Positions 1-6,796 of a DNA stretch of 9,408 bases are shown here, piece by piece. The notes below the pieces were generated by a model that made no database searches, was not told the origin of the DNA, and saw only the letters and a program-made list of their open reading frames with translations. The DNA comes from an uncultured Clostridia bacterium. Its GTDB lineage: Bacteria; Bacillota; Clostridia; Oscillospirales; Oscillospiraceae. Positions within the stretch are counted from its first letter, which is position 1. Each line of letters opens with the position of its first letter. The DNA lies in NCBI GenBank assembly GCA_945926565.1, contig CAMELY010000050.1, positions 1 to 9,408 on the forward strand, written 5' to 3'. The position numbers and the translations under genes are program-made.

Positions 1-1
1 C

Positions 2-1303
2 TCCGCCCGGGAGGCGGCGCTGCAGGTGCTGATGGACTGCCGCCGCCGGGGGGCCTGGTCGGACAGTGCCCTGTCCAGCGCCATCCGCAAGGCTGGTCTT
101 TCCCCTCGGGATGCCGCTCTGGCCAGTCAGCTCTGTTACGGCGTCCAGCAGAATCAGCTGCTGCTGGACTTTTGGGTGGATCAGCTGTGTACGGTTCCCC
201 GGAGCAAGCTGGAGCTGCCGGTGCTGACTGCCATCCAGCTGGGCATGTACCAGATGGCCTTTCTGGATCGGATTCCAGCCCGGGCGGCGGTGGATCAGAG
301 CGTGGAGCTGGCCCGGCGTTGGAGCCGGAATCCCCGGTCGACCGGCTTGGTCAATGCGGTGCTCCGCTCCTTTGACCGGCAGCGGGACAGCCTGCCCCAG
401 CCGGAGTCCCTCTCTGTTCGCTACAGTCATCCCCAATGGCTGGTGGACCTGTTCCGGGAGGAGCTGGGAGAGGATACGCTGGAGGCACTGCTTCAGGCGG
501 ACAACAGCCATCCCCCTACGACGATTCAGGTCAATCCGCTGAAAACAGACAGCGCCGCTCTGACAGCCCAGCTGGAGGCGGAAGGGGTTTCTGTGACCGC
601 CCACCCCACGTTGCCGGGCTGCTTTACCATCTCCGGCACCGGCGACCTGGAGCAGCTGGAGAGCTTCCGTCAGGGCCTCTTCCAGATTCAGGACGCCGCC
701 GCCCGCATGGCGGTGCTGGCCGCTGACCCACAGCCCGGAATGCGGGTGCTGGACGCCTGCGCCGCTCCGGGAGGCAAAAGCTTCCAGGCGGCTATGGCCA
801 TGGCTAATCAGGGGAGCATTCTCTCCTGTGACCTGCAGGAGAAGAAGCTGAGCCGGATCCAGTCCGGCGCCCGGCGGCTGGGCATTGAAATTTTGACCAC
901 CAGAGCCATGGACGGCCGGGTCTTTGATCCGGGCATGGAGGCTCGCTTTGACCTGGTGCTGGCCGACGTGCCCTGCTCAGGACTGGGCATCATCCGGAAA
1001 AAGCCGGATATCCGGTTCAAGGATCCGGAGCTGCTGGCTCAGCTGCCCGCCATCCAGCGGGAAATCCTGTCCAATGTCTCCCACTATGTGGCGCCTGGTG
1101 GCGTGCTACTCTATTCCACCTGTACCGTACTCCGACGGGAAAATCAGGCGGTGGCGGATGAATTTCTCTCCGAGCATCCTGACTTTGCTCCGGAGGATTT
1201 TGACCTGCCCGGCATCGGAACCTGCCGTGGCAGCGTCACCCTCTGGCCCCATCTCCATGGGACAGACGGCTTTTTTATGGCAAAGATGAGGAGAAAAGCA
1301 TGA
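2..1303 (+). CDS. rsmB: 16S rRNA (cytosine-967-C5)-methyltransferase RsmB, 5'-partial
   Basis: Cytoplasmic SAM-dependent enzyme that makes m5C967 in 16S rRNA. The frame is open from base 2 without a convincing start. Translation from base 2 (SAREAALQVLMD) already matches the family's N-terminal region, so the GTG at 26 is internal and roughly 5-10 residues lie outside the window. Counting residues from that GTG: an N-terminal NusB-like RNA-binding domain covers about 1-125. The Rossmann methyltransferase follows, with SAM motif I DACAAPGGK (243-251), motif IV DVPCSGLG with Cys317, and motif VI STCTV with the presumed nucleophile Cys366. The C-terminus has the usual HGTDGFFMAKM ending. The two-cysteine arrangement is that of RNA m5C methyltransferases. 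The stop overlaps the rlmN start (ATGA), implying an operon with translational coupling. Other NOL1/NOP2/Sun paralogues are possible in principle, but the NusB-like N-terminus and the rlmN neighbour favour RsmB. Confidence 0.95.
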   Translation, partial: SAREAALQVLMDCRRRGAWSDSALSSAIRKAGLSPRDAALASQLCYGVQQNQLLLDFWVDQLCTVPRSKLELPVLTAIQLGMYQMAFLDRIPARAAVDQSVELARRWSRNPRSTGLVNAVLRSFDRQRDSLPQPESLSVRYSHPQWLVDLFREELGEDTLEALLQADNSHPPTTIQVNPLKTDSAALTAQLEAEGVSVTAHPTLPGCFTISGTGDLEQLESFRQGLFQIQDAAARMAVLAADPQPGMRVLDACAAPGGKSFQAAMAMANQGSILSCDLQEKKLSRIQSGARRLGIEILTTRAMDGRVFDPGMEARFDLVLADVPCSGLGIIRKKPDIRFKDPELLAQLPAIQREILSNVSHYVAPGGVLLYSTCTVLRRENQAVADEFLSEHPDFAPEDFDLPGIGTCRGSVTLWPHLHGTDGFFMAKMRRKA

Positions 1304-2328
1304 TTGATTTGAAATCCCTCTCCCGGCAGGAGCTGGAGGACTTGATGACTCAGTTCGGCCAGCCCAAGTTCCGGGCCAAGCAGCTCTTTCAGTGGATGCA
1401 CCGGGGAGCAGAGTCCTTTGACGAGATGACCAATCTCTCCAAATCCCTCCGGGAACAATTGGAAGCCCAGTGCGTGCTCTCTGTCCCCAAGGTGGAGCGC
1501 AAGCAGGTCTCCAGGCTGGACGGCACCATCAAGTACCTCTGGCGGCTGGCAGACGGCAACTGTGTGGAATCTGTGCTGATGCACTATCAGCATGGAAATA
1601 CCATCTGCGTCTCCTCTGAGGTGGGCTGCCGGATGGGCTGTGCTTTCTGTGCATCCACTCTGGGGGGGCTGGTGCGGCGGCTCACTGCCGGTGAGATTCT
1701 GGATCAGGTCATTTTTGCCCAAAAGGATTCCGGTGAAAATATTTCCAATATTGTTCTGATGGGGATTGGAGAGCCGCTGGACAATTTTGACGCAGTGATG
1801 CGCTTTTTGGAGCTGGTCAACGATCCGGAGGGCGTCAATATCGGCATGCGGCACATCTCTCTTTCCACTTGCGGACTTGTAGATAAAATTGACAAACTGG
1901 CCTCTTATCGGTTACAATTGACATTGTCAGTATCTCTCCATGCGCCGGATGACGAAACCCGTTCCCGGCTGATGCCGGTGAACCGGGCGGTGGGGGTGGA
2001 CAAGCTCTTTGCCTGCTGCCGCCGCTACTTTGAGACCACCGGCCGGCGTATCTCCTATGAGTACGCCATGGTGGACGGCGTCAATGATCACGACTGGCAG
2101 GCAGATCTGCTGGTCAGGCGGCTGCACGGCATGCCGGGGCACGTCAACCTGATTCCGCTCAACGACGTGCGGGAGAGCCCCCTCAAGCCCAGTCGCCGGG
2201 TGCGGCAGTTCCAGCAGCGGCTGGAGAGCCAGGGCGTCACGGCCACCGTGCGGCGCAAGCTGGGCGGGGACATTGACGCATCCTGCGGCCAACTGCGGCG
2301 AAAGACGCTGGGCATTCAGGAAAACTGA
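1300..2328 (+). CDS. rlmN: Dual-specificity 23S rRNA A2503 / tRNA A37 C2-methyltransferase RlmN
   Basis: Radical-SAM enzyme (342 aa, normal family length) that methylates C2 of A2503 in 23S rRNA and, in characterised members, A37 of some tRNAs. The cluster-binding motif CRMGCAFC supplies Cys110, Cys114 and Cys117. GIGEP (155-159) is the SAM-binding glycine motif. Cys329 in DASCGQLR aligns with the methyl-carrying cysteine (E. coli C355). Cys103, seven residues before the cluster motif, aligns with E. coli C118, the residue that resolves the covalent RNA intermediate. All catalytic residues are therefore present. The N-terminal part (about 1-60) is the small RNA-binding helical domain. The ATG at 1300 overlaps the rsmB stop and is preceded by GAGGAG (1288-1293) with a 6-nt spacer, which supports this start. 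Cfr, the C8-methylating homologue, is unlikely given the close RlmN match and housekeeping context. A candidate promoter for downstream genes lies within the coding sequence. Confidence 0.97.
   Translation: MIDLKSLSRQELEDLMTQFGQPKFRAKQLFQWMHRGAESFDEMTNLSKSLREQLEAQCVLSVPKVERKQVSRLDGTIKYLWRLADGNCVESVLMHYQHGNTICVSSEVGCRMGCAFCASTLGGLVRRLTAGEILDQVIFAQKDSGENISNIVLMGIGEPLDNFDAVMRFLELVNDPEGVNIGMRHISLSTCGLVDKIDKLASYRLQLTLSVSLHAPDDETRSRLMPVNRAVGVDKLFACCRRYFETTGRRISYEYAMVDGVNDHDWQADLLVRRLHGMPGHVNLIPLNDVRESPLKPSRRVRQFQQRLESQGVTATVRRKLGGDIDASCGQLRRKTLGIQEN
1889..1918 (+). promoter_or_regulatory. Candidate SigA promoter inside rlmN
   Basis: A perfect -35 hexamer TTGACA (1889-1894) and a one-mismatch -10 hexamer TACAAT (1913-1918) are separated by 18 bp. 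A start of transcription would fall near 1925, about 450 bp before prpC. The surrounding patch is clearly richer in A+T than the rest of rlmN, and its codons (TTA CAA TTG ACA TTG TCA GTA) are ones the neighbouring genes seldom use. No extended -10 TGn is present. It could drive prpC-prkC-rsgA-thiN and the GH25 gene independently of rsmB-rlmN. Activity is inferred only from sequence. Confidence 0.5.
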
Positions 2329-2335
2329 CAGATTT

Positions 2336-2352
2336 CCGGGCCGTTGGCCCGG
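2336..2352 (+). repeat. Perfect inverted repeat (hairpin) between rlmN and prpC
   Basis: CCGGGCC (2336-2342), loop GTT, GGCCCGG (2346-2352) gives a 7-bp all-G/C stem. It begins 7 bp after the rlmN stop and lies within the only non-coding gap longer than 20 bp in the window. It is followed by just three T residues and then GGG, so it lacks the U-tract of an efficient intrinsic terminator. It may act as a partial attenuator, a 3' stabilising structure for rsmB-rlmN mRNA or a processing site. The function is unproven. Confidence 0.5.
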
Positions 2353-2373
2353 TTTGGGAAGTAAGGCGATGGA

Positions 2374-3108
2374 ATGATCATCCGGGCTTGGAATCAAACC
2401 GATGTGGGCCGTGTCCGGGCCCACAACGAAGATGCCTGTTTCTCACAGGCGGAGAACAGCCGCGCCCTCGGCATTGTCTGCGACGGCATGGGCGGCGCCA
2501 ATGCCGGTGAGGTGGCCAGCCGGGTCGCACTGGAGACCTTCTCGCAGATTTTGCAGGAGGGCGGATACCCGCCGGAGGAACTGATGCGTCTCGCCCTGGA
2601 GCGGGCAAATCAGGCAGTGTACTGCTACGGATGGGAGCATCCGGACTGCCGCGGCATGGGCACCACGCTGGTGGCCGCCCTGATTTTGGAGGAGACCGCC
2701 TATGTCCTCAATGTGGGGGACAGCAGGGCCTATTCCATCCGGGAGCAGGGCATCCGGCAGATTACCCGGGATCACTCTCTGGTGGAAGAGCTGCTCCGCG
2801 CAGGGCAGATCACACCGGAGCAGGCCCGGAATCATCCCAGAAAAAATATCATTACCCGGGCGCTGGGGACGGACCGGCATGTGACCGGAGATCTCTATCT
2901 CCACAGAATGCTGCCGGGAGAACGGCTTTTGCTCTGCTCCGATGGACTGAGCAATGAGCTCTCTGACGGAGAGCTGCGGGAGCTGGTTCTTCACGGAGGC
3001 CCAACAGAGCTGGGCTGTCGGCGCCTGATCGACGCTGCCCTTGCCCGGGGTGCCCACGATAATGTCACTGCTGTCCTCATGGAAGCACAGAGCGAAGCAG
3101 AAAGGTAA
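2374..3108 (+). CDS. prpC: PP2C-family Ser/Thr protein phosphatase (PrpC/Stp type)
   Basis: Cytoplasmic Mn/Mg-dependent phosphatase (244 aa, close to B. subtilis PrpC in size) that removes phosphate from the PASTA kinase and its targets. All PP2C signature blocks appear in order: VRAHNEDA with Asp20, CDGMGG with Asp37, GMGTTLVAAL, VGDSRAY (114-120), TRDHSLVEEL, NIITRALG, LCSDGLSNE with Asp190, and GAHDNVTAVL with Asp229. The metal-binding aspartates are therefore intact. There is no membrane segment or extra sensory domain, so it is the short housekeeping form rather than a SpoIIE/RsbU-type regulator. The ATG at 2374 gives the standard family N-terminus and has AAGG (2363-2366) 7 nt upstream; an ATG at 2369 is out of frame and stops at once. 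The adjacent downstream gene encodes the cognate kinase, the canonical phosphatase-kinase pairing in Firmicutes. Confidence 0.96.
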   Translation: MIIRAWNQTDVGRVRAHNEDACFSQAENSRALGIVCDGMGGANAGEVASRVALETFSQILQEGGYPPEELMRLALERANQAVYCYGWEHPDCRGMGTTLVAALILEETAYVLNVGDSRAYSIREQGIRQITRDHSLVEELLRAGQITPEQARNHPRKNIITRALGTDRHVTGDLYLHRMLPGERLLLCSDGLSNELSDGELRELVLHGGPTELGCRRLIDAALARGAHDNVTAVLMEAQSEAER

Positions 3109-3115
3109 AGGAAGG
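3108..3115 (+). promoter_or_regulatory. Ribosome binding site fixing the prkC start
   Basis: AAGGAAGG starts at the last base of the prpC stop codon and lies 6 nt before the ATG at 3122. It supports that ATG over the in-frame GTG at 3041, which would add 27 residues overlapping prpC and has no family counterpart. Confidence 0.7.
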
Positions 3116-3121
3116 TTTGCC

Positions 3122-5284
3122 ATGGATCAATACATCGGTAAATTCCTCGACGATCGGTATGAGATCTTAGAGGTGATCGGCAGCGGCGGCATGGCAGTCG
3201 TCTATAAGGCCAAATGTCATCGGCTCAACCGTCTGGTGGCCATCAAGATTCTGCGCCCGGATCTGATGATGGATGACGATATCCGCCGTCGGTTTCACGC
3301 AGAGGCCCAGGCTGTCGCCATGCTCTCCAGCCCCAATATCGTCAGCGTCTATGACGTTGGACAGTATGACGGAGCGGACTATATTGTCATGGAGCTCATT
3401 GAGGGTATCACCCTCAAGGAGTATATGCAGAAGCGGGGCGGCTGTCTGAACTGGCGGGAGGCCCTCCACTTCATGACCCAGATCATGCAGGCGCTTCGAC
3501 ACGCCCACAGCCGCGGCATTGTCCACCGGGATATCAAGCCTCAGAATATCATGGTGCTCCGGGACGGCAGCGTCAAGGTGGCCGATTTTGGTATCGCCCG
3601 AATTATGGACAGTCAGAAGACCATGACTCAGGAGGCCTTCGGCAGCGTCCACTATGTCTCTCCGGAGCAGGCCAAGGGCGCCCATGTGGATGCCCGCAGC
3701 GATATCTATTCCGCCGGCGTGGTGCTCTACGAGATGCTGACCGGCTGTCTGCCCTTTGACGGAGATACCGCGGTCGCCATTGCCATTCAGCATATCAACT
3801 CGGTACCTACGCCGCCCAGAGAGCTGAACCCGGATATTCCCGTGGGCATGGAGCAGATCTGCATGCAGGCCATGTGCGCCAAGCTGGAGCTGCGCTATCC
3901 CGACGCCCAGTCAGTGCTGCGGGATCTGGACGAGTTCCGACGCAACCCCAACATTGTCTTCCCCTATGCCAATCCCTGGGGCGGAGCCAATGCGGATACC
4001 GCCTATCTGCCCAACGCCTCAAGCCAGAATACCCAATCAGTGCCCCGCCCGGGTACCGACCGTATTCCACCCCAGGAGCGGGACAACAGTTCCGGCCGGG
4101 TTTCGGCTCCTTCCGGCCCTGATGCTGCAGACCCGCTGATGGATACGGCCGCCCGTGAGGAATTTGAGGACGAACAGCGCCGGAAGAAGAACCGAGTGAT
4201 CTTCACCTGTGCCGTTGTGGCCATTATCGCAATTATTTTCGTCATTTTCTTCATGCTCTGGAGAAACTTCCTGGCCGGCTTTTTCGACACCGGAGAGGTA
4301 CTGGAGGTGCCCAGGCTGATCGATATGACGGTGGATGAGGCCAAGGAATATATTGCCACAGAGTGCGGCGGCCGCTTTACGGTCACCTGTACCAAGGCTG
4401 AGTTCAGCGAAACAGTAGAGGTGGGCCATATCATCTCCCAGACCCCCAATGCAGGTTCTACCACCAAGAGCGAGGTGACGGACATCAATGTGGTCATCAG
4501 CTCCGGTGTACCCGATGATAATACCATCTATATGCCCAGCCTGGTCCGGGAGGATTACCGGACAGCGGAGACCAAGCTGAAAAATGATTACGGCGTCGAG
4601 GTCGCCTATGGAGATCGGGTCTATTCGGACACCATTGATGAGGGACTGATTGTCTCCACTGATCCCGTAGCGGGAAGTCCGCTTACAGCGGGGCAGACGG
4701 TCACTCTGTATGTGAGCAAGGGGCCGGAGATCACTACCGTTCCCATGCCATCTCTCATCGGATTGACAGAGGAGCAGGCCAATGAAGCGCTGGATCAGCT
4801 GGAGCTGGAGCTTGGCTCCTGCATCACAGTTGCCAGCAGTGAGAAGGCCGGGACGGTTGTCTACCAGAGCGTGAAGGCCAATACAGAGGTGGCCCCCGGC
4901 ACGGTGGTCTATCTCCAGCTCAGTGACGGATCGCTGGCAGACAATGGGGACCAGCCGCAGGAGGAAGCTCCTGATGAGCCTCAGGAGCCGGATGTTCCTG
5001 ATGAGCCGGAAATTCCCGCCGCACCGGTTGAACAGCCGGAGACTCCCACGCCTGTCTACCAGATCTCTGTTCCCCTGCCTGCTGCCGGAGAAGAGGAGAA
5101 CGCTTCTGACAGCGTCACCGTCACAATTTATGTCAATGATAATGAGAACCCATACCTCAACGCCTCTTATCCGAGGGACTTTGGCACCGTGACGACACCC
5201 TACAGCGGGGAAATCAACAGCATTACCGTGTATATTGACGGCGTCCAGACCAAGGACTTTGACTATACGGAAATTGATCAATGA
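3122..5284 (+). CDS. prkC: Membrane Ser/Thr kinase with three PASTA domains (PrkC/PknB/Stk1 family)
   Basis: Transmembrane eukaryotic-type kinase (720 aa; B. subtilis PrkC is about 650) that senses peptidoglycan fragments or lipid II outside and phosphorylates growth, division and dormancy-exit proteins inside. Kinase domain about 13-270: glycine loop GSGGMAVVY (20-28), Lys42 in VAIKIL, catalytic HRDIKPQN (Asp137), DFG (Asp155), activation-loop threonines 167 and 169, and GSVHYVSPEQ. A Pro/Ser/Asn/Gln-rich juxtamembrane stretch (274-358) ends in basic RRKKNR, followed by one membrane helix (359-380), giving kinase-in topology. Outside lie PASTA domains at about 392-462, 464-534 and 535-603, an acidic Pro/Glu linker (604-645), and a beta-rich C-terminal domain (646-720) ending at the membrane-distal tip. 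The start at 3122 has a good ribosome binding site and yields the normal N-terminus before DDRYEILEVIG. The gene is 13 bp after prpC and overlaps rsgA by 4 bp. Confidence 0.97.
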   Translation: MDQYIGKFLDDRYEILEVIGSGGMAVVYKAKCHRLNRLVAIKILRPDLMMDDDIRRRFHAEAQAVAMLSSPNIVSVYDVGQYDGADYIVMELIEGITLKEYMQKRGGCLNWREALHFMTQIMQALRHAHSRGIVHRDIKPQNIMVLRDGSVKVADFGIARIMDSQKTMTQEAFGSVHYVSPEQAKGAHVDARSDIYSAGVVLYEMLTGCLPFDGDTAVAIAIQHINSVPTPPRELNPDIPVGMEQICMQAMCAKLELRYPDAQSVLRDLDEFRRNPNIVFPYANPWGGANADTAYLPNASSQNTQSVPRPGTDRIPPQERDNSSGRVSAPSGPDAADPLMDTAAREEFEDEQRRKKNRVIFTCAVVAIIAIIFVIFFMLWRNFLAGFFDTGEVLEVPRLIDMTVDEAKEYIATECGGRFTVTCTKAEFSETVEVGHIISQTPNAGSTTKSEVTDINVVISSGVPDDNTIYMPSLVREDYRTAETKLKNDYGVEVAYGDRVYSDTIDEGLIVSTDPVAGSPLTAGQTVTLYVSKGPEITTVPMPSLIGLTEEQANEALDQLELELGSCITVASSEKAGTVVYQSVKANTEVAPGTVVYLQLSDGSLADNGDQPQEEAPDEPQEPDVPDEPEIPAAPVEQPETPTPVYQISVPLPAAGEEENASDSVTVTIYVNDNENPYLNASYPRDFGTVTTPYSGEINSITVYIDGVQTKDFDYTEIDQ

Positions 5285-6159
5285 CGGGAATCATTATGCG
5301 CTCTCTGAGCGGATTTTACGACATCGACTGCGGCGGGGAAGTGATTCGCTGCCGGGCCAGGGGCAAGTTGCGCCATCAGAAGCAGAAGCCCCTGGTGGGC
5401 GACCGGGTAGAGCTCACCCGGCTGAATGACCGGGAGGGGGTGCTGGAGCAGGTTCTGCCCCGCACCAACGCCCTGGACCGCCCTGCCGTGGCCAATATGG
5501 ATCAATTGATTCTGGTGGCTTCCGGCGCCCTGCCGGTGACGGATCCTTTTCTCCTGGATCGGATGACAGCCCTTGCCGAGTGCAAGGGCTGTGAGCCGGT
5601 TCTGGTCTTTAACAAATGGGATCTGACCCCTGCTGAAGGGCCGGCGCAGGTCTATGAGCGAGCGGGATTCCAGGTGATTCCCTGCAGTGCCAAGACAGGC
5701 CTGGGCATCGAGGCGCTCCGCACCGTCCTGCAGGGGAAGATCTCGGTCTTCACCGGAAACTCCGGTGTGGGAAAATCCAGCATCCTCAACGCACTGGATC
5801 CGTCCTGCACCATCCCCACCGGAGAGATCAGTGAGAAGCTGGGCCGGGGCCGGCATACCACCCGTCATGTAGAGCTCTTCCGCTTGGCGGGGAATGCCCT
5901 GGTGGCGGACACCCCCGGTTTTGCCGCCTTTGAAGAACAGACGCCGGAGCTGCTGGAACGGGAAAAACTGGCTTGGGCTTTTCGGGAGTTTCGGCCTTAT
6001 CTGGAGGGCTGTGCCTTTGTGGACTGCGCCCATGTGAAGGAGAAGGGCTGCGCACTGCTGTCGGCGCTGCAGGAGGGCAAGAGTGCTCAGAGCCGGCATG
6101 ACAGCTATGTCAGACTTTATCAGCAGGCAAAGGAGTACCACCCATGGGAGAACAAGTAA
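5281..6159 (+). CDS. rsgA: Small-ribosomal-subunit biogenesis GTPase RsgA (YloQ/CpgA)
   Basis: Circularly permuted GTPase (292 aa, usual length) that binds the maturing 30S subunit and checks its decoding centre late in assembly. An N-terminal OB-fold covers about 1-65. G motifs occur in the permuted order: G4 NKWD (111-114), G5 CSAKTG (135-140), G1 GNSGVGKSS (159-167), G2 around GRGRHTTRH (188-196), and G3 DTPGF (210-214). The C-terminal zinc knuckle is present with Cys244, Cys249, His251 and Cys257. The ATG at 5281 overlaps the prkC stop (ATGA). Its upstream ribosome binding site is weak, so initiation probably depends on coupling. The resulting N-terminus (MTGIIMRSLSGFYDI) matches the family; Met6 at 5296 is a less likely alternative. 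In B. subtilis the homologous protein is phosphorylated by PrkC, which fits its place beside the kinase here. Confidence 0.97.
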   Translation: MTGIIMRSLSGFYDIDCGGEVIRCRARGKLRHQKQKPLVGDRVELTRLNDREGVLEQVLPRTNALDRPAVANMDQLILVASGALPVTDPFLLDRMTALAECKGCEPVLVFNKWDLTPAEGPAQVYERAGFQVIPCSAKTGLGIEALRTVLQGKISVFTGNSGVGKSSILNALDPSCTIPTGEISEKLGRGRHTTRHVELFRLAGNALVADTPGFAAFEEQTPELLEREKLAWAFREFRPYLEGCAFVDCAHVKEKGCALLSALQEGKSAQSRHDSYVRLYQQAKEYHPWENK

Positions 6160-6794
6160 AACGGGCCATTTTGGTCGGTGCGGCGCCGGGCGGAGAGCTG
6201 TCCGGCGTCTTTCCGCAGCTGAAACCGGAAGACTATATCATCTGTGCCGATGGCGGACGGGCCAGGTTGGAGCAGCTGGGCCTCCAGCCCAGTTGGTATG
6301 TGGGGGACAACGACTCCGGCGGCAGTCCGGAAGGACTGCCCGCTACCCTGCTGCCGTCGGAAAAGGACGTCTCGGATTTGGAGATGGCGGTACAGCAGGC
6401 GTTTGCCGCCGGCTGCCGGGAGCTGATTCTGGTGGGCTGTTCCGGCGGACGGGCTGACCACCACCTGGCCAATCTGGGTTTGCTGGAGCAGATTCACGAT
6501 CTGGGCGGCGATGGCTGTCTCATCGATGACTGCAATGAAATCCGATTTTTAGCTCCCGGCCGCTATCTGGTGGAGAACCGGCCCCGCTATCATTACCTGG
6601 GGCTGATTCCGTTGGACGCTCAGATTACCGGCGTCACGCTACAGGGCGTCAAATATCCATTGAACGATTTTACACTGCATCGGGGCTCTACCCGCTCCAT
6701 CAGCAACGAAATTCTGCCCGGACAGCGGGCGGAAATCACTATTGAGGCGGGTAGGGCGTTGCTGATCCGCTCCCAGCCTGAAACGGAGGAATGA
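6144..6794 (+). CDS. thiN: Thiamine pyrophosphokinase (ThiN/YloS)
   Basis: Cytoplasmic enzyme (216 aa; B. subtilis ThiN is similar) that converts thiamine plus ATP to thiamine diphosphate plus AMP, the salvage route to the cofactor. The N-terminal ATP/Mg domain shows CADGGRARLEQLGLQPSW and YVGDNDS (52-58), then PSEKDVSDLEMAV (71-83) and GCSGGRADHHLANL (98-111), all hallmark blocks. The smaller C-terminal thiamine-binding beta domain holds GSTRSISNE (181-189). The acidic motif reads GDNDS where most members have GDFDS; the acidic residues are kept, so activity is expected. The start at 6144 has a strong AAAGGAG (6129-6135) 8 nt upstream and overlaps the rsgA end by 16 bp. In many Firmicutes rpe lies between these two genes; here there is no room for it. 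There is no sign of a TPP riboswitch, which could not fit in this overlap. Confidence 0.94.
   Translation: MGEQVKRAILVGAAPGGELSGVFPQLKPEDYIICADGGRARLEQLGLQPSWYVGDNDSGGSPEGLPATLLPSEKDVSDLEMAVQQAFAAGCRELILVGCSGGRADHHLANLGLLEQIHDLGGDGCLIDDCNEIRFLAPGRYLVENRPRYHYLGLIPLDAQITGVTLQGVKYPLNDFTLHRGSTRSISNEILPGQRAEITIEAGRALLIRSQPETEE
6785..6789 (+). promoter_or_regulatory. Ribosome binding site of the GH25 gene, inside the thiN 3' end
   Basis: GGAGG lies in the last codons of thiN. It is 1 nt from the ATG at 6791 (too close) and 7 nt from the in-frame ATG at 6797. The spacing selects 6797 as the start and implies that translation of the secreted protein is coupled to thiN. Confidence 0.7.
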
Positions 6795-6796
6795 GC

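Noticed and set aside
26..34. GTG at 26 (or ATG at 32) as the rsmB start
   Set aside because: The same frame is open upstream to base 2 and the upstream codons encode residues typical of the RsmB N-terminus, so the gene begins before the window.
1918..1946. Second TTGACA (1918-1923) as another promoter
   Set aside because: No acceptable -10 hexamer occurs 16-18 bp downstream; the sequence there is TCTCTCC then GC-rich.
2336..2360. rlmN-prpC hairpin as a rho-independent terminator
   Set aside because: Only three T residues follow the stem before GGG, so a full terminator is not supported.
3041..3121. GTG at 3041 as a longer start for the PASTA kinase
   Set aside because: It would overlap prpC by 68 bp and add 27 residues with no family counterpart; the ATG at 3122 has a well-spaced ribosome binding site.
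4037..5281. 414-codon open frame on the minus strand opposite prkC
   Set aside because: Antisense shadow of the well-supported PASTA kinase; no motifs or ribosome binding context supporting translation.
6791..6796. ATG at 6791 (overlapping the thiN stop) as the GH25 start
   Set aside because: GGAGG is only 1 nt away from it; the ATG at 6797 has a 7-nt spacer and a cleaner signal-peptide n-region.
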